From CBDHDN01 sp965261585 (GTDB taxonomy: Bacteria > Pseudomonadota > Alphaproteobacteria > UBA6615), in the NCBI GenBank assembly GCA_965261585.1, contig CBDHDN010000029.1, forward strand, positions 124,001-188,000: a stretch of DNA of 64,000 bases, read 5' to 3'. The notes beneath the pieces were generated by a model, which was not told the DNA's origin, did no database searches, and worked only from the letters and a program-made list of their open reading frames with translations. Below are positions 1 to 8,811 of this stretch, in pieces (the stretch's first letter is position 1; every line of letters starts with the position of its first letter). Position numbers and translations under genes: made by a program.

Positions 1-1
1 C

Positions 2-3000
2 GCCGCCGACGCCGCCGAACTGCTCGACGCCGTCATCGCACATGTGCCGCCCAGGCTCCCGATCGGCCCGCACCCCGTCCGGTCCGTCCCGACGGGCCCG
101 GGACGCGACCTGTTCGGCAAGCCTGTCGCCGCGCCGGCCGGCAAGCCCGGCGCGGGAGGTGGCTCCGCCGCCGCGCCCGCTACCGCCCATGACTGGGGGC
201 CCGTCGCCGAGCTCGCCGTCGAGACCGGCGCCCCCGACACCGCTACGGACGCCGACGCCGCCGGCGATTCGCCTGCCGAGGCCAATGCCGGCCCCTACGA
301 TCCGTGGCGGCCGGCCGCGGTGCGGGTGCCGGGCGCGATCGCCCATCCCACGCCGCTCGTGCAGTCCGCCGCCATGGCGGCCGTGCCGCATCCCGTGCCG
401 GCATACCGGCCGATGTTGCCGGAGCGCGTGGTAACGGAGGGCCTTCTGTCCGACGCCCAGCTCGAGAGCATCGTGCTGGCGGGCGAAGCCCAGGCCCGCC
501 ATCTCGCCGCCGACTACCGGATCGGCGCGGGCTGGGAGACCGTGCAGCGCTGCCCGGAGGAGGACGGCGACGACGATTACGCCAGTGCCGATCCCACCGA
601 TGTCACCGACGACGGCGAGGTGCTGTCCGCCCCCGTGCGCTTCCGGCGCGGCTGGATGCTGGGCGACGGCACCGGGGCGGGCAAGGGCCGCCAGGTCGCC
701 GCCATCGTGCTCGACAACTGGCTGCGCGGCCGCAAGCGCGCCCTCTGGCTCTCGCAGTCCGACAAGTTGGTCGAGGACGCGCGGCGCGACTGGTGCGCCT
801 TGGGCGGGCGCGAGGACGACGTGATCGCGCTCGGCAGGTTCCGCCAGGGCGCGGAGATCCCCCTCTCCGAGGGCATCCTCTTCGCCACCTACGCGACGCT
901 GCGCTCGCCGGCCCGCCAGGGGAAGACCTCGCGCCTCGACCAGATCGTCGCCTGGCTCGCCGGCTCACTGGACGGGGACGACCGCCACGGCTTCGACGGT
1001 GCGGTGATTTTCGACGAAGCCCATGCCATGGCCAACGCCGCCGGCTCGAAGGGCAGCCGCGGCGAGGTCAAGCCGTCCCAGCAGGGCCGCGCCGGGCTGC
1101 GCCTCCAGAACGCGCTGCCGGATGCACGCATCGCCTATGTGTCGGCGACCGGCGCGACGACGGTGCCGGGCCTCGCCTATGCCGGCCGTCTGGGATTGTG
1201 GGCCGCCGGCGAGACGCCCTTCGAAACCCGCGTCGAGTTCGTCACCGCCATGGAAGCGGGCGGCGTCGCGGCGATGGAGGTGGTCGCGCGCGACCTGAAG
1301 GCGCTCGGCCTCTACCAGGCAAGGGCGCTCTCCTATGACGGGGTCGAGGTCGAGACCCTCGAACATCCCCTGACGCCCGAACAGCGGCGCATCTACGACG
1401 CCTATGCCGGCGCCTTCAAGGTCATCCACAGGAACATCCAGGAGGCGCTGAAGGCGACCGGTATCGTCGACGGCGAGGACACGCTCAACAGGAACGCCAA
1501 GTCGGCGGCCATGTCGGCCTTCGAGGGCGCCAAGCAGCGCTTCTTCGGCCATCTGCTGACCGCCATGAAGTGCCCCTCGCTGATCCGTGCGATCGAGGCC
1601 GATCTCGACGCCGGGCGGTCGGCGGTCGTCCAGCTGGTCTCGACCGGCGAGGCGCTGATGGAACGCCGCATCGCCGAGATCCCCGCGTCCGAATGGGACG
1701 ACCTCTCCGTCGACCTCACGCCGCGCGAGACCGTGATCGAGTTCCTGGCCCATGCCTTCCCGGTCCAGCTCCAGGAGCCCTTCACCGACGAGGGCGGCAA
1801 CCTGTTCTCGCGGCCGGTGTTCGACGATGACGGCAATCCCGTGCTCTGCCGGGAGGCGGTCGCGAAGCGCGACGCGCTGATCGAGAAGCTCGCGGCGCTC
1901 CCGCCGGTGCCCTCGGCGCTCGACCAGATCGTGCAGCATTTCGGGCACGAGGCGGTCGCGGAAGTCACCGGGCGCTCGCGCCGGGTGCTGCGGATTTCCG
2001 ATGCGCGCGGCGAGCGTCTCGCGCTGCGCAGCCGGCCCGCGTCAGCCAACCTCGCCGAGACCGCCGCCTTCATGGATCGCGAGAAGCGCATCCTGGTCTT
2101 CTCGATGGCCGGCGGCACCGGGCGCAGCTACCACGCCGATCTCTCATGCGCCAACACCGAGCGGCGCATCCATTACCTGCTGGAACCGGGCTGGCGCGCC
2201 GATCAGGCGATCCAGGGCCTCGGGCGCACCCACCGCACGCACCAGGCATCGGCGCCGCTCTTCCGCCCCGTCGCCACCGACGTCAAGGGCGAGCGGCGCT
2301 TCATCGCCACCATCGCACGGCGTCTGGATTCGCTCGGCGCCATCACCCGGGGCCAGCGGGACTCGCAGACGGCCATGGGCAGCGGCGACCAGGCGCTCTT
2401 CCGCGAGAGCGACAATCTCGAGAGCATCTACGCCAGGGCGGCATTGCGCCGTTTCTATATCGCGCTCTGGCGCGGCAACATCCCGGGCTGGTCGCTCGAC
2501 CGCTTCGAGGACGCGACCGGCCTCAAGCTGGTGCACGAAGGCAACCTCAAGGAGGACCTGCCGCCGATGCCGCGTTTCCTGAACCGGCTGCTGGCATTGC
2601 CTATCGACGAGCAGAACCAGCTCTTCGCCGAACTGGAGGCCCGGATCGCGGAGAACATCGAGCAGGCCATCGAGGCCGGCAGCTTCGAGGTCGGAGTCGA
2701 GACCGTGCACGCCGATTCGCTCGCCATCGCCGGGCGCGAGACCCTCTTCGAGCATCCCGGCACCGGGGCGGTCACCGAGCTGGTCGAGATCGTGCGACGC
2801 GACAGGCTGGAACCGCTCGATGCCGATACCGCGCTCGGGATCGGCGCCCGCGAACCCGCACCCGACGACAAGCCCCGGCTGGCGGTCAACGCGCGCTCGA
2901 AGCGTGCCGCCGTGCTGCTGCCGGCGCCCTCGCGCATGTTCGACGACGGGGGCGTGCAGGAGCGCGTCCGCCTGGTCCGCCCCGCGACCCGCGAGACCAT

Positions 3001-3535
3001 GGCAAGGGCCGAGCTCGACGCCTCCAACTGGCGCCGCGCCGACGAGGCCCGCTGGCGGGCAATCTGGGAACACGAGATCGCCGAGCTGCCGACCCACCGG
3101 GAATCCCGCTTCTGGCTCGCCGCCGGCCTGCTGCTGCCGGTCTGGGACCGGCTGCCCGCCGAGAACATGCGGGTGCGCCGGCTTGCGACCGATACCGGCG
3201 AGGCGCTGATCGGGCGCGTGCTCGACGCCGAACAGGTCCAGGCCGTCCGCACGTCCTTCGGCCTCGACGGCGCCCTCGCCATGACCGGCGCGGAGGCCTT
3301 CGAGGCGGTCATGGGGCGGGGCTCCGCGCTCGCCCTTGCCAATGGCTGGCGCCTCGCGCGCCGGCGCATCATGGGCGCCGACCGCGTCGAGATCGAGGGC
3401 CCGGCCGATACCGATACCGCGCACCTGAAGCGCATCGGCTGCACGGTTGAGATCGTCTCCTGGCGCGCCCGCGCCTTCGCCCCCGGGGCCGAGGTGCTCG
3501 ACCGCGTTCTCGAACGCTGGCCGCTCGCCGCCTGA
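2..3535 (+). CDS. Strawberry-notch-type helicase, C-terminal part (runs off left edge)
   Basis: A large ATP-dependent helicase-like protein of the strawberry notch family, found on alphaproteobacterial conjugative elements, often behind an N-terminal methyltransferase domain. The frame is open through the window's first base, so the true start lies outside; the GTG at 44 is only the first internal start codon. Visible motifs are a Walker A loop (GDGTGAGKGRQ, near 661-695), a DEAH-like box (FDEAHAMA, near 1012-1035), a conserved SATGATT segment (near 1141-1165) and a motif VI-like QGLGRTHRTHQ (near 2212-2245). About 1178 codons are in the window, without frameshifts. It probably remodels or protects element DNA; this role is inferred. 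The stop is followed by a GC-rich gap with no gene. Confidence 0.85.
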   Translation, partial: AADAAELLDAVIAHVPPRLPIGPHPVRSVPTGPGRDLFGKPVAAPAGKPGAGGGSAAAPATAHDWGPVAELAVETGAPDTATDADAAGDSPAEANAGPYDPWRPAAVRVPGAIAHPTPLVQSAAMAAVPHPVPAYRPMLPERVVTEGLLSDAQLESIVLAGEAQARHLAADYRIGAGWETVQRCPEEDGDDDYASADPTDVTDDGEVLSAPVRFRRGWMLGDGTGAGKGRQVAAIVLDNWLRGRKRALWLSQSDKLVEDARRDWCALGGREDDVIALGRFRQGAEIPLSEGILFATYATLRSPARQGKTSRLDQIVAWLAGSLDGDDRHGFDGAVIFDEAHAMANAAGSKGSRGEVKPSQQGRAGLRLQNALPDARIAYVSATGATTVPGLAYAGRLGLWAAGETPFETRVEFVTAMEAGGVAAMEVVARDLKALGLYQARALSYDGVEVETLEHPLTPEQRRIYDAYAGAFKVIHRNIQEALKATGIVDGEDTLNRNAKSAAMSAFEGAKQRFFGHLLTAMKCPSLIRAIEADLDAGRSAVVQLVSTGEALMERRIAEIPASEWDDLSVDLTPRETVIEFLAHAFPVQLQEPFTDEGGNLFSRPVFDDDGNPVLCREAVAKRDALIEKLAALPPVPSALDQIVQHFGHEAVAEVTGRSRRVLRISDARGERLALRSRPASANLAETAAFMDREKRILVFSMAGGTGRSYHADLSCANTERRIHYLLEPGWRADQAIQGLGRTHRTHQASAPLFRPVATDVKGERRFIATIARRLDSLGAITRGQRDSQTAMGSGDQALFRESDNLESIYARAALRRFYIALWRGNIPGWSLDRFEDATGLKLVHEGNLKEDLPPMPRFLNRLLALPIDEQNQLFAELEARIAENIEQAIEAGSFEVGVETVHADSLAIAGRETLFEHPGTGAVTELVEIVRRDRLEPLDADTALGIGAREPAPDDKPRLAVNARSKRAAVLLPAPSRMFDDGGVQERVRLVRPATRETMARAELDASNWRRADEARWRAIWEHEIAELPTHRESRFWLAAGLLLPVWDRLPAENMRVRRLATDTGEALIGRVLDAEQVQAVRTSFGLDGALAMTGAEAFEAVMGRGSALALANGWRLARRRIMGADRVEIEGPADTDTAHLKRIGCTVEIVSWRARAFAPGAEVLDRVLERWPLAA

Positions 3536-3701
3536 GCCCCCTATACGTACCGCCGGCAGGGCGCCGGCCGGATGACCCATTCCGGCATGGCGCCCCGCCG
3601 CCGCCGCCGCGTATCCGTATTGCCGGCACGCCGCCCGCCGCCATGCATATTGCCGGCCCGCGGGCGTCCCTCGCCGCACCCCGCTTGACGGAGATCGACC
3701 C

Positions 3702-3971
3702 ATGACCGTCCAGACACTGCCCGACGACCCGCATTACTGTTTCGTGCCCGCCTACGACATCGAGGACGAGGTCCAGCAGATCAGGATCGTCATCGACGGC
3801 ATGAGCGGTTACGTCCCCACGGCGCTGGTTGCGCTGACGGTTTCCGACGCCGAGGAAATCTGCACCAAGCTCAACCGGCGCCTCGGGCTGGACTACGAGG
3901 CCTGGACCGCGCTTGCGGCCAAGTCCATGCGCGCCGAGGAGGACGATCCGGACGGCGACGCCTGGCACTGA
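3702..3971 (+). CDS. Small conserved-type hypothetical protein (89 aa)
   Basis: An 89-residue acidic protein (EDEVQQ near the start, EEDDPDGDAWH at the end) with no signal peptide or membrane segment. I do not recognise its family. The ATG at 3702 follows a plausible ribosome-binding site (ggag about 10 bases upstream). It lies just downstream of the helicase on the same strand, in a run of short backbone genes, so it is probably an accessory gene of the element. Base composition matches the neighbours. Confidence 0.6.
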   Translation: MTVQTLPDDPHYCFVPAYDIEDEVQQIRIVIDGMSGYVPTALVALTVSDAEEICTKLNRRLGLDYEAWTALAAKSMRAEEDDPDGDAWH

Positions 3972-4174
3972 GGCGGCTGCATGCTATTCGCGACCGTAGC
4001 CCGCCACCCTGCCGTGCAGCCGGCCTGTCGCCATCCGACATCCGGAGCCACCGCGCAGACCGCCGTCGCGCTCCGCCCGCCCGACCGCCGCAGTCGTTGA
4101 CCACCCCTCCCGATTTCGCTAACGCTTCCTGTCACATCCCCTGCGATAGCGGACCGTTTTGCGAGCATTGCCGC

Positions 4175-4441
4175 ATGGATTACGACTTGTTTCCCGATGG
4201 CGACGACGCTTCGGCACGACCCCCGCCGCCGCCGGCGGGGGATCGCGAGCTTGTGACAGTGCTCGCCGCCGCGCGCGCCGGCCCGCCGCTTCGCGAGATC
4301 GCCGTGCGCCTCCACGGCGCCGACCCGCTAACCGCGGAGTGGGCTTGCGACAGCCGGATGCGCGCCCACACACGGCGCCTCGTCAACAAGGCGCGGACGC
4401 TCGCGGAACAGGCCAACAGCGACCTCCCTCCCGCACGCTGA
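4175..4441 (+). CDS. DUF2285-like small DNA-binding-type protein
   Basis: An 88-residue protein whose C-terminal half (LREIAVRLHGAD, then RRLVNKARTLAEQ) has the pattern of the DUF2285 DNA-binding domain: a helix ending in REIA, an acidic turn and a basic RRL helix. It resembles the C-terminal segment of the gene at 18212-18957 (AREIAVELYGPD ... RRQLDRAKKFLEQ). I chose the ATG at 4175; a TTG at 4097 would add 26 cysteine-rich residues. Such proteins are known as regulators on integrative elements, but the target here is unknown. Confidence 0.55.
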   Translation: MDYDLFPDGDDASARPPPPPAGDRELVTVLAAARAGPPLREIAVRLHGADPLTAEWACDSRMRAHTRRLVNKARTLAEQANSDLPPAR

Positions 4442-4487
4442 CCCCGCCCGGCGTCCTGCTGCGCAGCCGGCCCGCCGCCCTCTGCCG

Positions 4488-4880
4488 TCAGCCGCGATTC
4501 GCGAGCCACCACCAGGCTCCCCACACCGGCAGGCTGAGCGCTATCGCATAGACCGCGATCGCGACCGGGCCGAGCAGCCCCGCCACCACCGACGCCGCCA
4601 CGGTCACCGCGCCGAGCCCGATCCAGGCCCACCCGGCCCCGCGCCGGTGGCCGAGACGCCAGACGCGCCGGCAGCCGAGCGCCAGCGGCAGGCCGCAGGG
4701 CGCGACCACCACCAGCGATGCCGCCAGCATCGGCAGCATCGTTGGCGACAGGCCGGGACCCGCATGCGGCCCCGTCTCCGGCCCGAACCGCACCAGCGCC
4801 TGCGCCACCACCCCGGCCGGCAGCCACAGCAGCGCTAGCGCCCAGAACCCGCGCCCGTTGAAGAGTCCGTGAGCCTCCAT
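4488..4880 (-). CDS. Small integral membrane protein (130 aa)
   Basis: Starts at the ATG ending at 4880. It contains three to four hydrophobic stretches (WALALLWLPAGVVAQALV; MLPMLAASLVVVAPCGLPL; then a long AVTVAASVVAGLLGPVAIAV region) and a tryptophan-rich C-terminus (WGAWWWLANRG). No family is recognised. It is oriented against its neighbours, which run on the plus strand, and may be a membrane component or immunity-type protein of the mobile element. The frame extends far upstream, but that part is antisense to the next gene and was left out. Confidence 0.45.
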   Translation of the reverse strand: MEAHGLFNGRGFWALALLWLPAGVVAQALVRFGPETGPHAGPGLSPTMLPMLAASLVVVAPCGLPLALGCRRVWRLGHRRGAGWAWIGLGAVTVAASVVAGLLGPVAIAVYAIALSLPVWGAWWWLANRG

Positions 4881-5018
4881 CCGATAGCCATGCCCGTCGC
4901 TGCGCCGCGAATCAAGTCCCGCCGGCCCGCGCGTTCCGGAGGCGGAGAGGAGCGCGACAGGGGCGAAGCCGCGCGCCGGGAGGGTGACGCGGCGCACTTC
5001 GCATCGGGAGGACCGGAC

Positions 5019-5570
5019 ATGACCGCACTCACCTATGCCGGGATCGGGGCGCGCGCGACGCCGTCGTCCGTGCGCGCCGACATGACGGTGATCGCCCGCT
5101 GGCTGGCGCGGACACGCGTGCCGGCAACCGGATGGCATTTGCACTCCGGCGGCGCCAAGGGGGCCGACACTGCGTTCGCCGAAGGCGCGCCGGCCGGCCA
5201 GCGGACGATCTTTCTGCCCTGGCTCGGCTACAACGGCCACCGGGGGCCGGACTGCGTGGTGCTCTCCGGTTCCGAACTCCGCGACTGCATGAGAATCGCT
5301 GCCGATCTGCACCCGGCATGGGCCCGCTGTTCCCCCAGCGTCCGCAAGTTGCACGCAAGGAACGCCGCCGTACTCCTCGGCCGGACCTGCGATCGGCCGG
5401 TCGATGCCGTGGTCTGCTGGACGGCCGGGGGGGTTGTTGCCGGTGGAACCGGGATGAGCATCCGCATCGCCGAGGCCCACGGCGTCCCGGTGCTCAATCT
5501 CGGATCGATGTCGCCGCGCGAAGCCTGCGAACGGCTGGACGCGATCCGCCGGGCCGCCTCCGCGTCGTAG
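5019..5570 (+). CDS. SLOG/DprA-like Rossmann-fold protein
   Basis: A 183-residue protein starting YAGIGARATP, with LHSGGAKGADTAFAEGA at residues 41-57 and FLPWLGYNG soon after. This glycine-rich pattern matches the SLOG (LOG/DprA-like) nucleotide-binding superfamily. The ATG at 5019 has a good ribosome-binding site (gggagga, 5006-5012), so the longer frame from 4869 is rejected. SLOG proteins bind nucleotides or nucleotide-derived signals, or single-stranded DNA in DprA. Proximity to ssb and the helicase suggests a DNA-handling or signalling role, which is inference. Confidence 0.7.
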   Translation: MTALTYAGIGARATPSSVRADMTVIARWLARTRVPATGWHLHSGGAKGADTAFAEGAPAGQRTIFLPWLGYNGHRGPDCVVLSGSELRDCMRIAADLHPAWARCSPSVRKLHARNAAVLLGRTCDRPVDAVVCWTAGGVVAGGTGMSIRIAEAHGVPVLNLGSMSPREACERLDAIRRAASAS

Positions 5571-5669
5571 AGGTGGAGAGCAGCGCGTGCCGGGCGAGTG
5601 CCCGGCAGGGGTGGAGGGAGAGTCCCCCGCGCCGATGCCGGGCAGGGCAATCGGCAAAGGAGACCACCC

Positions 5670-5930
5670 ATGTTCCTGTCCCCATTCGATCCCGGTTACG
5701 ACTTCGAGCCCCCGACCGGCAGCGCGCTGCTCGCGGAGATCGGGGTCGACCAGCACACCGTCCGCGAGGTCAGCGAGGACGACCGCGCGATCCGCTGTCC
5801 CGACCGGGACTCGGTGCTGCCCAACCGCACCGTCGCGGTCCTCGGCGACCGCACGCCCTTCGAGCAGGCGCTGCACGAGGCGGCGCTCCTGGACCTCCTC
5901 TGCCCGTCCCCAGCGCACCGGCGCGGCTGA
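5670..5930 (+). CDS. Small acidic hypothetical protein (86 aa)
   Basis: Starts at ATG 5670 behind a strong ribosome-binding site (aaaggaga, 5657-5664). The protein is acidic and soluble (FDPGYDFEPP near the start, VREVSEDDRAIRCPDRD in the middle). No domain is recognised. It sits between the SLOG gene and the ssb copies on the same strand and probably belongs to the same backbone transcript. Confidence 0.55.
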   Translation: MFLSPFDPGYDFEPPTGSALLAEIGVDQHTVREVSEDDRAIRCPDRDSVLPNRTVAVLGDRTPFEQALHEAALLDLLCPSPAHRRG

Positions 5931-6046
5931 GAGGAGTTCGAGGAGGGCTTTTAGAGAGTGAACGGAAGGGGGCCGGGGGAAGAGAGCCCGGTTCCCGACC
6001 GCTCGCAACCCATCGTCATCATCAAGACCCATGAAGGAGAATCGTC

Positions 6047-6190
6047 ATGGCATTCGGACTCAACAGGGTCGAGCTGATCGGCCGCCTCGGCGCCGACGTC
6101 ACCGTCAACCAGCTCATGAGCGGCGGCCGCGTCGCCAATCTGAGCATCGCGACCGACGAGAGCTACATCAACCGGTCGCATGTTTCATGA
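6047..6190 (+). pseudogene. Truncated 5' fragment of an ssb gene
   Basis: Encodes the first ~42 residues of a single-stranded DNA-binding protein (MAFGLNRVELIGRLGADVTV, then GGRVANLSIATDESYINR), after which homology stops and a TGA follows. It is clearly related to the intact ssb at 6431 but diverged at many third positions. Its upstream region also resembles the leader of the intact copy (gtgaacgg...aaggggg, then catcgtcatca). It has lost most of the OB fold and the C-terminal tip and is presumably non-functional. Confidence 0.85.
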
Positions 6191-6430
6191 TGCACCTTGT
6201 TGTGTCTGTAGGGATTTGCCGGGGAATCGGGTCATCGTGCCGTCCCCGTTCGCTGCATATGGGGCAGCCGAAGGCAAGCCGCATCGTTCCATTTCCTCCG
6301 ATACCGGGTCGGGCGTCAGACCGGAGTTGGAGTGAAGCGCGGGAAGGGTGAACGGAGAAGGGGGCGGAGAGAGTCGTCCCGGCCGTTCGCATTCCATCGT
6401 CATCAACCAGCACGAACAGGAGACAGCACA

Positions 6431-6889
6431 ATGGCTTTTGGATTGAATCGCGCCGAAGTCATCGGCCGCCTCGGCGCCGATGTGACCGTGAATCATCTCG
6501 CATCGGGGGGCCGCGTGGCCAACCTGAGCATCGCCACCGACGAGAGCTACATCGACAGGAACGTCGGCGGCGAGCGGATCGACAAGACCGAGTGGCACCG
6601 GGTCGTCACCTTCCAGGACGGGCTGATCGACATGCTGACCAAGAACGCGAAGAAGGGCCGCCTGGTCTACGTCGCGGGCAAGATGCAGACCCGCAAGTGG
6701 CGCAAGGACGGCGAGGACTCGGATCGGTTCTCCACCGAGATCCTGCTGGTCCCCGGCTCGCGGATCCAGTTCCTCGACAAGGCGAACGGGGCCAACGGCA
6801 ACGGCGCGACGGCCTCGGCGCAGCCCGCGGACGAGCCCGTGAACGGTTCGACCATGTCCGCGGATCCGGACGATTCGATCCCGTTCTAG
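6431..6889 (+). CDS. ssb: Single-stranded DNA-binding protein
   Basis: A 152-residue SSB. The N-terminal OB fold is seen as NRAEVIGRLGADVTVNHLA, then VANLSIATDESYIDR and EWHRVVTF. A glycine/asparagine-rich linker follows, and the protein ends in the acidic tip DPDDSIPF, which matches the SSB C-terminal peptide that docks partner proteins. The ATG at 6431 is chosen because the homology starts there and an acaggagaca ribosome-binding site lies just upstream. It coats single-stranded DNA, here plausibly during conjugative transfer of the element. A rho-independent terminator follows the stop. Confidence 0.93.
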   Translation: MAFGLNRAEVIGRLGADVTVNHLASGGRVANLSIATDESYIDRNVGGERIDKTEWHRVVTFQDGLIDMLTKNAKKGRLVYVAGKMQTRKWRKDGEDSDRFSTEILLVPGSRIQFLDKANGANGNGATASAQPADEPVNGSTMSADPDDSIPF

Positions 6890-6923
6890 GGGTGACCTCC
6901 CGTCGTTCCTCCCTCCCAACTCG

Positions 6924-6955
6924 GGGGCCAGCGCTTCGGCGCTGGCCCCTTTTTT
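6924..6955 (+). terminator. Rho-independent terminator after ssb
   Basis: A perfect 11-bp GC-rich stem (ggggccagcgc / gcgctggcccc) with a ttcg tetraloop, followed by six T residues (6950-6955). It lies 35 bases after the ssb stop and separates ssb from the converging recombinase gene. Confidence 0.9.
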
Positions 6956-7035
6956 GTTGAGGGCTTCGAGTCTCCACCGGAGCCCGGGCCGACCGGCTGC
7001 CGCGATGGCGTCGTTCCCTGGGGGCATTTTCAGCC

Positions 7036-8682
7036 TCACGATGCGGGTTCCGACAACGGCGCTTTGCCGGCGCAGTTCGCTCTGTACATGCAGTACCGCC
7101 GTCGGCCTTCGGTCGGGACGATGACCCGCTCCACTCGCTCGTCCGTTGCGGTTCTGCCCAGCAACCGGACGACCCTCTCGTTGAAGCCGAGTTGGGCGGC
7201 TACTTCCCGGGCGGTCGCGAAGCCCTGGGCGCGAGGCCGTTTCGTCGCGCGTTCGAGGTAGCCGGGCAAGCCGTAAGCCCGCCGTATCCTGCCCACGTGC
7301 GCGGCCGTGTACAGCTCGCCCTTCCAGTTTCGGCACCCCATCGCGTTCAGCTCGCGCGCGGCGCCTTCGTCGCCGTGGGTTTCGAGCAGCCGGTCCACTG
7401 CGGCGACCGTTTCCGCGGGCGTCTTGCGGGTCTCCGCCATCGGTCTCGGCAGCTGAAGGGGCTCCAGCGTCAGGGACCGACCCCCGCGCATGCGCAGGCC
7501 GATCGTCACCTCGGAGCCGTCCCGGGTCAGCGTCGCATCCTCGATCAGAAGCCCGAGCAGCCGCTTGCGATCCGCGTTTCCGGTCTGGGCGGCGTTCCAT
7601 ACCCGCTCGAAGTCGCGCGCCAGTTCCCGGATGCGTTCGACCTGCCGCTCGGAGAGTTCGGTGTCGCGCACCGCGGCGCGGGCCTCGCGTTCCTGGCAGG
7701 CCTCTTCCAGATCGCGCAGGCGCTCGTTCCAGTCGGCTTCGAGCGATGCCGCCACCAGCCGGTTGGCCGGGTCGACCTCGCAGAACCTGCGCCGTGCCAG
7801 GTCGGCCTCGTAGCGGATCGCCTCGATGCGTTTGGCGCGCTGGGCATCGGCCTCGGCAAACTCCACATCGACCTGCTGCTGGACCACCAGGGCAAGATCG
7901 ATGTTCTTGCGGCTCATCGCGTCGATCACGAAGCGGGATATCTCGGCGTCGACGAGATCGCCGCGCATGGTCTGGCAGGTCTTCCGTCCGTAGCGGGCCA
8001 GCTCTTCGTTGCAGACGTAGAAGTGCCGCGCCGGCCGGTTGCGATGCGGAAGAGCGTTGTTGTATTGCATGCTCATGCGCCGGCCGCAGTGGCCGCAGAT
8101 CACCCGCGACTGCAACAGCGCCGCCCCCTCGCGGGGCGCCGCGGTGCGCGAGGGCGATTCCAGGAAGGAGGCGGCATTGCCTCTCAGGGTGGCTCGATTG
8201 CGAAGGTACTCGTCCCAATCGATGAAGCCCACATGGGCGTCCTGAATGCAGACGTGCCAGTCCTCCATCGGCACGGTACGCAATCTTCCGGTCCCGTCCG
8301 CCCGCCGCTCAACGTGCGTCTGGCCATAGACGTAGGCGCCGGCGTAGCGCGGATTCCTCAGAATGCGGCCGATTTGCGGCACGCGCGGAGGCGCCCAGCG
8401 CAGCTCGCCGTAGACCGGCCCGCTTCGCGGCCGTGACGGCAGCGCGATGTTCTCGCGGTGCATCCATTTCACCACCGCCATCGCCGACCCCATTCGGCGG
8501 AAGCTGTCGAACACGAGACGGATGGCGTCGACGACGGACCGGTCGGGGTCGAACGCCACCTCGTCCTTGTCGTTGTAGGCCAGGCCGACCGGCAACCGGA
8601 TCTTCAGCGCGCCGCGCGCGGCGGCGCTGCGCTGTCCGCCGAGCAGCCGCGCCTTGATTCCCTCAAGCTCGAACTCCGACAT
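7036..8682 (-). pseudogene. Large serine recombinase, C-terminal part (split by RIT element)
   Basis: Encodes 548 residues of a large serine recombinase: the end of the catalytic domain (MSEFELEGIKARLLGGQ), the recombinase domain (GRILRNPRYAGAYVYG), a zinc ribbon (VICGHCGRR, then a later CNEE/CQT pair), a long charged coiled-coil region and a C-terminal tail. The catalytic N-terminus with the active serine is missing here and is found on the same strand at 12384-12824. Joining the two at the shared ATG gives GMKGTM-SEFEL, the normal family sequence, for a protein of about 690 residues. The gene was therefore interrupted by the intervening element. Without the catalytic half this piece should be inactive. 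Confidence 0.9.
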
Positions 8683-8767
8683 TAATGGAACGCTGCCATT
8701 AATGTTGCGTCACGGCGGTCCGGCCCTTCGGGCGCGGGCTGCCGTGGCCGATTCGCTCACCATTTGT
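8680..8767. repeat. RIT left terminal inverted repeat (88 bp)
   Basis: Exact reverse complement of 12276-12363. Its outer 25 bases (8680-8704) have the form of a tyrosine-recombinase core: cattaatgg, a 7-base spacer, then ccattaatg. The match to the other end stops at 8767. Confidence 0.95.
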
Positions 8768-8811
8768 TCCATTCCCTCCTCCATCCAGTCACTCATTGGA
8801 GGAGGTCAGAG

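Noticed and set aside
2144..3703. 519-codon minus-strand frame opposite the helicase
   Set aside because: Antisense shadow of a gene with clear helicase motifs.
6185..8218. Long minus-strand frame across ssb and the recombinase
   Set aside because: It is a shadow in another frame of the serine recombinase, whose own frame shows clear domains.
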